This document shows positions 21,945 to 27,987 of a DNA stretch of 27,987 nt, in pieces. The number at the start of each line of letters is the position of its first letter. Position 1 is the stretch's first letter. The position numbers and the translations under genes are program-made. A model generated the notes under the pieces. It searched no databases and was not told the origin of the DNA. It saw only the letters and a list, made by a program, of their open reading frames with translations. Source of the DNA: an uncultured Ruminococcus sp. (lineage in GTDB: Bacteria; Bacillota; Clostridia; Oscillospirales; Ruminococcaceae); NCBI RefSeq assembly GCF_937915125.1, contig NZ_CALDMP010000070.1, forward strand, positions 1-27,987, written 5' to 3'.

Positions 21945-23223
21945 GAGGTACATCCTCCTGTTCCTTGCATTCCATAATATAAATGGTATCCAGCTGCATG
22001 GACTTTGCCGCAGCAATGATCTCTTCCTTGGTGACATTCCGGTATTGTTCCTCTTCCTCCGCCGGCGTCAGCTTTGTGCCCCGGCAAAACTGTCCGAAAT
22101 ACCATGTGATATAAGAAGAAGCCGTATCGCCGATGCTCCGCATGGTGTTGTGGATGGACATCAGAGCGTTTTGGATCTCCTCATCTGAAATGTCACCGCT
22201 GCAAATGGCATCCAGCTGCTGCTGAATGGCGCTGCGTGTGGTCTCGATATTTTCCGTTTCAATGCCGCAGTCCACGAACATGGTCTGCTTGGCTTCGTTG
22301 TAATTGGCTGCGCAGTAATAGCAGAGACTCATCTTCTCCCGGACATTGGCGAACAGCTTGGAACTTGGCGTACCGCCCAGAAGCACTGCCATAAGCTTGA
22401 CGGCATAGCGGCTCGGGTAAGCAGTTTTCCATGCCATGACCATCTTGCACTGGTTCACCGGAAGTGCTTCCCGTACTGTGACAGGCTCCGGCTTTGCCGG
22501 GCTGGGGGTGAGGAAGGGGAAATCAGGTACGCTGCGGTCGGGGATAGTCGAAAAGGCATCCTGGAATTTTCCGGGGAGTGCCGGCTGGGATGCCGGTCCC
22601 ACAAAGAAAATCTCAATTTTTGCCTGCTGCAACAGCTTCTGGAAAGCCTGGTACACACCGGATGGTGTCAGCGCAGCCGCTTCCTCCCGTGTGCCATAGC
22701 AGGAATGGGCGGCAGGTTCGTGGGAGTAGGCGGTTTTGTATGTCTGCTGCAGGGCGTACTTGCGCTTTTCGTTGATCTCTGCGTCAATGCAGTCCAGCAG
22801 ATTGCTCTGCTTGATACGGAATTCTGTTTCGTCAAAAGCGCCGTTTTCGGCATTGGGTGCAAGCAGACAGCCCAGGAGAATGTCCACCAGCTCGTCGAAT
22901 ACCTTTTCTCCGTCCAGAGCATAGCGGTCAGCAATGGCAGACGCACGCAGGGTGATGATCTGCAAGTCGCCCTGTTTGGAAATGGTACAGCTGAGATCAG
23001 CGCCGTACAGAAGATGCAGCTTCTGGTTCATGGCAGCATTTGTGGGATATGCCTTGCTGCTGGAGGTCGCCAGATCGGCTGCAAGTGCGCAGGCAGAAGC
23101 CGTCTCCGGTGAGAGGGGCTGGATGAGCTGGATTCTCAGCGCATTGGTCTTGAATTTGGGATCCAGGATTTCAGTGAAGCCGATGCTATCTGAAAGGGGG
23201 ATCCGCTGGTATGAGGTTGTCAT
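21931..23223 (-). CDS. M16-family peptidase partner lacking the zinc motif (YmfF-like)
   Basis: A 430-aa M16 homologue with no H-x-x-E-H: the corresponding N-terminal region reads A-A-D-L-A-T-S-S-S-K-A-Y-P. It keeps the Arg/Tyr pair used for substrate binding in the C-terminal half (K-L-F-A-N-V-R295-E-K-M-S-L-C-Y302). This split of functions (zinc site in one chain, Arg-Tyr in the other) is known for heterodimeric M16B enzymes. The role is therefore likely a non-catalytic but essential subunit. I chose the ATG at 23223 because GAAAGGA precedes it and the homology starts there; the open frame continues upstream through promoter and repeat sequence. It is the first gene of the operon with YmfH-like, lgt and folD. 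Confidence 0.85.
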   Translation of the reverse strand: MTTSYQRIPLSDSIGFTEILDPKFKTNALRIQLIQPLSPETASACALAADLATSSSKAYPTNAAMNQKLHLLYGADLSCTISKQGDLQIITLRASAIADRYALDGEKVFDELVDILLGCLLAPNAENGAFDETEFRIKQSNLLDCIDAEINEKRKYALQQTYKTAYSHEPAAHSCYGTREEAAALTPSGVYQAFQKLLQQAKIEIFFVGPASQPALPGKFQDAFSTIPDRSVPDFPFLTPSPAKPEPVTVREALPVNQCKMVMAWKTAYPSRYAVKLMAVLLGGTPSSKLFANVREKMSLCYYCAANYNEAKQTMFVDCGIETENIETTRSAIQQQLDAICSGDISDEEIQNALMSIHNTMRSIGDTASSYITWYFGQFCRGTKLTPAEEEEQYRNVTKEEIIAAAKSMQLDTIYIMECKEQEDVPHGDN

Positions 23224-23319
23224 AAAATCGTCCTTTCTGCGATATCTTTTGTACATTTTATGGGCGTATGCAGTGGCGGCGGCAGAGGAATTCTGCACCG
23301 GGCATAAGCATACAAAAGT

Positions 23320-23325
23320 ATTATA
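23320..23325 (-). promoter_or_regulatory. Candidate extended -10 promoter of the M16-lgt-folD operon
   Basis: On the minus strand TGGTATAAT gives a perfect TATAAT with the extended TG motif. The -35 region at 17 bp (TAGCAA) is poor. It would give a leader of about 90 nt before the first M16 gene. Confidence 0.55.
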
Positions 23326-23384
23326 CCACATTTCTCTGAGAATTGCTATGCCTTTCACCAAATTATCAGAATAATTTTTCCAAA

Positions 23385-23430
23385 GGCAACACCGCACAAA
23401 GAGCACCTGACGGCTTTGTGCGGTATTGCC
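23385..23430 (+). mobile_element. MITE-like palindromic element, 46-bp form (family 1, copy 4)
   Basis: Two 17-bp arms, GGCAACACCGCACAAAG and CTTTGTGCGGTATTGCC, with one mismatch around a 12-nt loop. The flanks are CAAA (23381-23384) and TAAA (23431-23434), a 3-of-4 match to a target duplication. Confidence 0.75.
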
Positions 23431-23432
23431 TA

Positions 23433-23490
23433 AAGTTTTTGGTCTGGCAATTTCTAGAAAATGCTGACTCGCCATCTTCAGGATGAGTCT
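23433..23490 (+). repeat. Family 3 repeat, diverged copy
   Basis: AAGTTTTTGGTCTGGCAATTTC and the following AGAAAATGCTG parallel the order and spacing of the copies at 4457 and 27915 (AAGTTTTTT, xGGCAATTTTTC, AAAAATGCTGG). The end (GACTCGCCATCTTCAGGATGAGTC) forms its own imperfect hairpin. It directly abuts the 46-bp mobile element. Confidence 0.5.
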
Positions 23491-23587
23491 GCTGATGCCA
23501 TTTCAGCTGGGCATCGGGTTGGGACATTTTCAACGAAAGAATCACACCCAATTTCAGAAATTATTTTGCAGGGTTTACAATTTGTTG

Positions 23588-23616
23588 TTGAAAAGAAAAT
23601 GGATTTTTAGTATAAT
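23588..23616 (+). promoter_or_regulatory. Promoter of the aro operon
   Basis: TTGAAA (23588-23593), a 17-bp spacer and TATAAT (23611-23616). The leader before the aroB ATG is about 80 nt. Confidence 0.8.
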
Positions 23617-23701
23617 AAAATTGATATACCAGCGCAGCTTGTACGTGCTGGCTGGATTTTGCAATCCGGGGCGCTGCTCCGGAGGAAGGAGCCCGAATCG
23701 A

Positions 23702-24754
23702 ATGAGAACGATTACAGTACATGCGAGCCAGACCTATCCCATCTGGATTGAACGGGGCTTGCTGGCGCAGTGCGGCGCACTTTTGCGAAAACAGACCAAA
23801 GCCCAGACAGCTGCGGTAATTACAGACGATCATGTGGATGCGATATACGGAGATACTGTGGTGCAGTCGCTGGAACAGAACGGATTTCATGTGCTGAAAT
23901 TTGTCTTTCCCCATGGAGAAGCGTCTAAGTGCAGCACCACGCTGAACCAGATCTACGACTTTTTGTGTGAAAATAACATTACACGCACTGACTGCCTGGT
24001 CGCACTGGGCGGCGGTGTTGTGGGAGATATTACCGGCTTTGCTGCGGCGACCTATCTGCGTGGGCTGGATTATATGCAGATCCCTACCAGCTTGCTGGCA
24101 CAGGTGGATTCTTCTGTAGGCGGAAAGACTGCCATTGACCTGCCCGGCGGCAAAAATCTGGTGGGCGCATTCAAACAGCCCGTTGCAGTGCTGTGCGATC
24201 CGGATACCCTGCAAACGCTGCCCAAGGAATTCCTGGCAGACGGCATGGGTGAGGTTATCAAGTACGGCATGATCCGGGATGCAGAACTCTTTGCTCTGCT
24301 GGAACAGCATACACTGGAAAACGTGGCGGAGGTCATGGAAGAGATCATTGCAACTTGCATCGACATCAAGCGTGACGTGGTGGAGCATGACGAATTCGAC
24401 ACCGGCGAGCGCATGATCCTGAATTTCGGGCATACTCTGGGACATGCAGTGGAGAGCTATTATCACTATGAAACATATACCCACGGTGCGGCAGTGGCAG
24501 CTGGTATGTGCATGATGGCGGAAAAGACCTGTGCAGCTGAGATTTACCAGCGGCTTTGCAATTGCGTGGCATCCTATGGACTGCCCACTTCTGTGGAAGC
24601 GCCTATGGATCAGCTTGTGCCCCTTTGCGGCAATGACAAAAAACGTGCCAGCGCATCCCTGCGGTTCATTGTCTGCGAGACCATCGGCGCGGCGCAGATC
24701 CGTACCATGCCCTTCGGGGAATTTGCAGTATGGATGGGAGGCACGAGGGCATGA
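23702..24754 (+). CDS. aroB: 3-dehydroquinate synthase
   Basis: A 350-aa NAD- and metal-dependent enzyme that cyclises DAHP to 3-dehydroquinate, the second step of the shikimate pathway. The NAD-binding block A-L-G-G-G-V-V-G-D-I-T (101-111) and the phosphate-binding block S-S-V-G-G-K-T (137-143) are intact. Metal ligands are E184 (G-M-G-E-V-I-K-Y), H244 (N-F-G-H-T-L-G-H) and H261 (T-H-G-A). I chose the ATG at 23702 because homology begins there and AGGAAGGAG lies upstream; the frame extends further back through the promoter. The stop overlaps the aroA start as ATGA, so the two are coupled. Confidence 0.97.
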   Translation: MRTITVHASQTYPIWIERGLLAQCGALLRKQTKAQTAAVITDDHVDAIYGDTVVQSLEQNGFHVLKFVFPHGEASKCSTTLNQIYDFLCENNITRTDCLVALGGGVVGDITGFAAATYLRGLDYMQIPTSLLAQVDSSVGGKTAIDLPGGKNLVGAFKQPVAVLCDPDTLQTLPKEFLADGMGEVIKYGMIRDAELFALLEQHTLENVAEVMEEIIATCIDIKRDVVEHDEFDTGERMILNFGHTLGHAVESYYHYETYTHGAAVAAGMCMMAEKTCAAEIYQRLCNCVASYGLPTSVEAPMDQLVPLCGNDKKRASASLRFIVCETIGAAQIRTMPFGEFAVWMGGTRA

Positions 24755-25998
24755 ACGTAGAAATCACACCGTCTAAGCTGCACGGTACCGTGCGGATTCC
24801 TGCTTCCAAGAGTGTGGCGCACCGGATGCTCATCTGTGCAGCACTGGCAGAGGGTACTTCGGTGATTTCCGGTGTGGATATCTCAAGAGATATTACAGCC
24901 ACAATGGAAGTGCTCACTGCTTTCGGTGCAGCTTTTTCCCAGAATGGCAGCACCATTACCGTCACAGGTGTAGGCGGCAAAGCAGCGGCGAAAGAAGCAA
25001 TTGCAGACTGCTGCGAAAGCGGTTCGACACTTCGCTTCCTGATTCCGGTGGCTGCGGCATTGGGCATACATACCACCTTTTTCGGTCAGGGACGTCTGCC
25101 CCAGCGACCCATTACGGCATATCTCCGGGAATTGCCCCCTAAGGGTATCACTTTCCATTATGAGAATACCATGCCCTTTACCATAGAGGGACAGCTTCAG
25201 CCCGGTACTTATGAGCTGGAAGGGGATGTTTCTTCCCAGTATGTCACAGGTCTGCTCTTTGCATTGCCCCTGCTGGATGGGGATTCGGAAATACGGATGC
25301 TGTCCCGATTGGAGTCCAGACCTTATGTGGATCTGACTATTGATTGTCTGCGGCAGTTCGGCGTGGAAATCAAGGAGACGGAGAACGGATATTCCATTCC
25401 CGGCGGTCAGAAGCTTCATCCCTGTGACCTTGCAGTAGAGGGAGATTATTCCCAGGCGGCGTTCTTTTATGTGGCAAATGCTCTGGGAAGTGATGTGGAA
25501 CTGACCAATCTGAACCCGGACAGCGTTCAGGGTGACAAAAAGATCATTGAAATTACATCGCAGATGTGTTATAATCAGAAAGAGGGAAAGCCGGCGTGCT
25601 TCATTGTAGATGCATCGGATATTCCCGACCTGGTACCCATTCTGGCAGTGCTGGCAACATTCGGCACAGCGCCGTCCCGTATCACAGGTGCACACCGCCT
25701 TGCTATCAAGGAAAGCGATCGCCTTGCGGCTACGGCTGATATGCTGAACCGGCTGGGCGGCAAAGTGACAGCTTCGGCAGACGGACTGGTGATCGAACCG
25801 GTGCAGGAACTCCACGGCGGTGTGGTGGACAGCTTCGGCGATCACCGGATCGCCATGTGTGCTGCGGTGGCTGCTACACGCTGTACCGGCGTGGTTACTA
25901 TTTTACATGGAGACTGCGTGGAAAAGTCATATCCACGATTCTTTGAGGATTATCAACAATTAGGAGGAATTGCCCATGTCATCGTTCTGGAATCGTAA
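24751..25998 (+). CDS. aroA: 5-enolpyruvylshikimate-3-phosphate synthase
   Basis: A 415-aa enzyme that joins shikimate-3-phosphate and phosphoenolpyruvate, the sixth step of the shikimate pathway. The N-terminal substrate motif reads I-P-A-S-K20-S-V-A-H-R25. The phosphoenolpyruvate-binding block, usually N-A-G-T-x-x-R, appears as E-S-G-S-T-L-R-F-L, a known clostridial variant that may lower glyphosate sensitivity (inference). The catalytic block D-I-P-D-L-V-P and the R-L-A-I-K-E-S-D-R-L and F-G-D-H-R-I-A-M signatures are present. The start at 24751 forms ATGA with the aroB stop. The 3' end overlaps the aroC start by 23 bp. Confidence 0.96.
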   Translation: MNVEITPSKLHGTVRIPASKSVAHRMLICAALAEGTSVISGVDISRDITATMEVLTAFGAAFSQNGSTITVTGVGGKAAAKEAIADCCESGSTLRFLIPVAAALGIHTTFFGQGRLPQRPITAYLRELPPKGITFHYENTMPFTIEGQLQPGTYELEGDVSSQYVTGLLFALPLLDGDSEIRMLSRLESRPYVDLTIDCLRQFGVEIKETENGYSIPGGQKLHPCDLAVEGDYSQAAFFYVANALGSDVELTNLNPDSVQGDKKIIEITSQMCYNQKEGKPACFIVDASDIPDLVPILAVLATFGTAPSRITGAHRLAIKESDRLAATADMLNRLGGKVTASADGLVIEPVQELHGGVVDSFGDHRIAMCAAVAATRCTGVVTILHGDCVEKSYPRFFEDYQQLGGIAHVIVLES

Positions 25999-27067
25999 TA
26001 TTTCCATTTCCATCTTCGGGGAATCCCACGGCCCGGCAATCGGCGTGGTCATTGATAACCTGCCGCCGGGGGAGTATATTGATCTGGAAAAGCTGCGGCA
26101 GTTTATGACACGCCGTGCCCCGAAAAAGGACGGTACTACTACACCCCGGGGTGAAAAAGATCTGCCCCAGATCATGTCTGGTCTGCTCAATGACCGCACC
26201 ACCGGCGTGCCCCTTTGTGCATTCATTCAGAATACGGATACCCGTTCCAAGGATTACAGCAATCTGGCACGTCTGCCTCGTCCGGGTCATGCGGATTATA
26301 CAGGTGCTATGCGGTATCGTGGCTTTAATGATGTGCGGGGCGGCGGACATTTCTCCGGCCGTCTCACGGCACCCCTCTGTTTTGCTGGTGCAGTCTGCGG
26401 GCAGATTCTGGAACGGCGTGGCATCTATACCGGTGCGCATATTGCATCCATTCACGGTATTCAGGACGATGCGTTCAGTCGCACAAAGGTGACCAAGGAG
26501 GATATTCTGGCAGTACGGGAAAAGGAATTTCCGGTGCGCAATGATGCACAGGGAGAACTGATGCGGGAAGATATCCGCAATGCCCGTCACGGCGGGGAAT
26601 CTCTGGGCGGTATTATTGAATGCGTGGCGATCAATGTGCCTGCCGGCGTAGGTTCTCCCATTTTTGAGGGACTGGAAAACACCATTGCCCAGCTGATCTT
26701 CGGTATTCCGGCTGTGAAGGGACTGGAATTCGGCGCTGGTTTCCAGGTGGCAGAAATGGTTGGCAGCCAGAACAATGACCCGTTCTATATTGACGAAGCC
26801 GGTCATGTGAAAACCAAAACCAACAATCACGGCGGTATTCTGGGCGGTATTTCATCGGGTATGCCCATTACACTGAATGTGGCAGTTAAGCCCACGGCAT
26901 CTATCGCTAAGCCCCAGGAAACGGTGGATTTCCGTGCAAAAACCAACGAGACCCTGCAAATTCACGGCAGACATGACCCGTGTATCGTGCCACGTGCTGT
27001 GCCGTGTGTGGAAGCGGCGGTGAATATTGCGCTGCTCTCCCATATGATGGATTATCCGAATTTTTAA
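25976..27067 (+). CDS. aroC: Chorismate synthase
   Basis: A 363-aa flavin-dependent lyase that makes chorismate, the branch-point precursor of Phe, Tyr, Trp and folate. The three family signatures are present: G-E-S-H18-G-P-A-I-G near the N-terminus, R-P-G-H-A-D-Y-T-G-A-M-R-Y in the middle with the second catalytic histidine, and a C-terminal E-A-A-V-N-I-A-L-L. I chose the ATG at 25976 because AGGAGG (25962-25967) lies 8 bases upstream, inside the end of aroA. The genes for DAHP synthase, dehydroquinate dehydratase, shikimate dehydrogenase and shikimate kinase are not in the window. Confidence 0.97.
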   Translation: MSSFWNRNISISIFGESHGPAIGVVIDNLPPGEYIDLEKLRQFMTRRAPKKDGTTTPRGEKDLPQIMSGLLNDRTTGVPLCAFIQNTDTRSKDYSNLARLPRPGHADYTGAMRYRGFNDVRGGGHFSGRLTAPLCFAGAVCGQILERRGIYTGAHIASIHGIQDDAFSRTKVTKEDILAVREKEFPVRNDAQGELMREDIRNARHGGESLGGIIECVAINVPAGVGSPIFEGLENTIAQLIFGIPAVKGLEFGAGFQVAEMVGSQNNDPFYIDEAGHVKTKTNNHGGILGGISSGMPITLNVAVKPTASIAKPQETVDFRAKTNETLQIHGRHDPCIVPRAVPCVEAAVNIALLSHMMDYPNF

Positions 27068-27087
27068 CCTGATTCGAGGTGGCAGCT

Positions 27088-27681
27088 GTGCAGGAAGAAA
27101 ACCTTTTGAAAATGTCAAAAATGGCAACGCCGCCGATCATGGATCCCCATACGGCAAATATTCTCATCTGTTATTTGCTCTATCGGATCGACAAGCCGGT
27201 TCGTGTGTCCCATTTGTACGATATTGCTGTGGGAAATGATATTATCAATTATTTTGCGTATCAGGATTCTATTGCCTATCTGACCAGCCACGGTTCTGTG
27301 GAGGTGGAGAAACATAACAACGGGATAGAATATTATTCCCTGACGGAAAATGGCATCCGCACGGCGAAAGAGTTGCGCAATTATGTGGGAAAGGCGTATC
27401 GGGACAAGCTTGTCTCTGCGGCACTGCATTATTTTGCCCGGATCAAGCGGCAGAATGAGGTGAAGATCGACTATATTCCTTTGCAAAAGGGGTATTATGT
27501 GCACGTGCGCTGCCTGGATGTTCAGGATGATCTGCTGGATCTGAAACTGTATGCGCCGGATTATACCCAGGCAAAATTCCTGGGGGAACAGATCATGCTG
27601 AATCCTGCCGGATTTTATGGGAAAATACTGGACGCAGCATTCTCCAACGAGGAAGAAAGCTACGATCTGAGCGATAATTAA
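27088..27681 (+). CDS. DUF4364 family protein (predicted winged-helix)
   Basis: A 197-aa protein of the DUF4364 family found mainly in Clostridia. The N-terminal half looks like a winged-helix DNA-binding domain (I-L-I-C-Y-L-L-Y-R-I-D-K-P-V-R-V-S, then Y-L-T-S-H-G-S-V-E-V, then Y-Y-S-L-T-E-N-G). The C-terminal half is an alpha/beta region of unknown role. It follows aroC by about 20 bp without a terminator and is probably the last gene of the aro operon. I chose the GTG at 27088 because AGGTGG (27077-27082) lies 5 bases upstream; that site itself contains the earlier GTG at 27079. Function is unknown; a regulator is plausible from the fold. The stop codon directly abuts a mobile element. Confidence 0.75.
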   Translation: MQEENLLKMSKMATPPIMDPHTANILICYLLYRIDKPVRVSHLYDIAVGNDIINYFAYQDSIAYLTSHGSVEVEKHNNGIEYYSLTENGIRTAKELRNYVGKAYRDKLVSAALHYFARIKRQNEVKIDYIPLQKGYYVHVRCLDVQDDLLDLKLYAPDYTQAKFLGEQIMLNPAGFYGKILDAAFSNEEESYDLSDN

Positions 27682-27853
27682 GGCAACACCGCACAAAGAG
27701 CGCCTGACGGCTTTGCACGTCATATGCTTGCATATTTTCCGTCATATTTCACAAAAATGCTCGTGAATACACAAAGTATTCACTGCGCTTTTTGTTTCAT
27801 CTGACGAAAAATCTGACGGCGCATCTGACGCACAATCTTTGTGCGGTATTGCC
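27682..27853 (+). mobile_element. MITE-like palindromic element, 172-bp form (family 1, copy 5)
   Basis: Full-length copy, nearly identical to 10681-10852, with inverted 17-bp ends and the central GTGAATAC/GTATTCAC hairpin. TTAA flanks both sides (27678-27681 and 27854-27857). The left TTAA includes the stop codon TAA of the DUF4364 gene. Confidence 0.82.
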
Positions 27854-27862
27854 TTAAACAAA

Positions 27863-27897
27863 AAAGGCACAGGGTGATTGCACTCTGTGCCTTTTTT
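27863..27897 (+). terminator. Terminator of the aro operon
   Basis: GGCACAGGGTG pairs with CACTCTGTGCC (one non-standard pair) around ATTG and is followed by TTTTTT. A-rich sequence on the left could make it work in both directions. Confidence 0.85.
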
Positions 27898-27914
27898 CAT
27901 CTGTGCGAAGCACA

Positions 27915-27987
27915 GGCAATGAAGTTTTTTTGTCCAGCAATTTTTCAAAAATGCTGGTGGGGTCAAGGGGCAAAGCCCCTTGTCGCC
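27915..27987 (+). repeat. Family 3 repeat, copy 2 (cut by window end)
   Basis: GGCAATGAAGTTTTTTT and CAGCAATTTTTCAAAAATGC match the copy at 4457-4520. The right part contains an AAGGGGC/GCCCCTT hairpin (about 27965-27980) that the first copy has only in diverged form. The element may continue past the window. Confidence 0.6.

Larger units (their letters stand above)
23224..23701. other. Divergent intergenic region between the M16 operon and aroB
   Basis: A 478-bp gap. It holds the M16 operon promoter (-), the 46-bp mobile element (23385-23430), a diverged family 3 repeat directly next to it (23433-23490), the aroB promoter (23588-23616) and an aroB leader of about 80 nt. The leader contains CCAGC/GCTGG (about 23629-23651) and CTGGATT/AATCCGG pairings that could fold. 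I recognise no known T-box or riboswitch there. Confidence 0.6.

Noticed and set aside
23617..23701. T-box or amino-acid riboswitch before aroB
   Set aside because: The leader is only about 80 nt, has no T-box sequence and no terminator hairpin.
10681..27853. CRISPR-like or phase-variable repeat array
   Set aside because: The copies are kilobases apart, palindromic, and flanked by 4-bp duplications; there are no spacers and no cas genes.

Overview
The window looks like chromosomal DNA from a low- to mid-GC Gram-positive anaerobe of the Clostridia, most likely a Ruminococcus-type member of the Oscillospiraceae. The evidence is a secreted GH9 cellulase ending in a type I dockerin (a cellulosome component), a DnaD/DnaB-like protein next to a DnaI-type helicase loader, an AbrB-type regulator, a DUF4364 protein, strong AGGAGG ribosome binding sites and near-consensus sigma-A promoters with 17-bp spacers. 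A cellulosomal species such as R. champanellensis is a plausible guess, but this is inference only.

Layout. 1-1003: a partial repeat and a LysR regulator (-). 1004-1316: stacked palindromic elements. 1317-4205 (-): a zinc-ribbon/Q-Y-rich membrane protein behind its own promoter, preceded by the helicase-loading pair (dnaI and a DnaD/DnaB-like gene). 4283-5558: tRNA-Leu(CAA), tRNA-Arg(ACG, - strand), an AbrB-like regulator (-) and tRNA-Lys(UUU), with clear promoters and terminators. 5666-6850: a beta-lactamase-fold serine hydrolase. 6976-10563 (-): a cation/proton antiporter and the GH9-CBM3c-dockerin cellulase. 11210-13518: an LDH-type dehydrogenase with a malate-type specificity residue, then malic enzyme. 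13828-14619: a membrane-anchored protein with two ComEA-like HhH domains. 14964-18506: a sugar-type ABC importer (lipoprotein plus two permeases, no ATPase). 18652-23223 (-): an operon of two M16 peptidase-family genes, lgt and folD. 23702-27681: shikimate genes aroB-aroA-aroC and a DUF4364 gene.

How the genes fit together. The cellulase and the CUT1-type importer suit a fibre degrader that takes up oligosaccharides. The dehydrogenase and malic enzyme would form an oxaloacetate-malate-pyruvate route (malate shunt) that moves electrons between cofactors. The aro genes are tightly overlapping and should be translated together. Most other genes are housekeeping.

The least explained signal is in the spacers. 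One palindromic element occurs five times, in 172-, 119- and 46-bp forms. Each copy has matching 17-bp ends and is bounded by a 4-bp direct repeat (perfect in four of five). The two shorter forms can be derived from the long one by deletion between short direct repeats. Three further repeat families or palindromic terminator-like elements lie in other gaps. I found no transposase, CRISPR array, rRNA, prophage or defence cluster.
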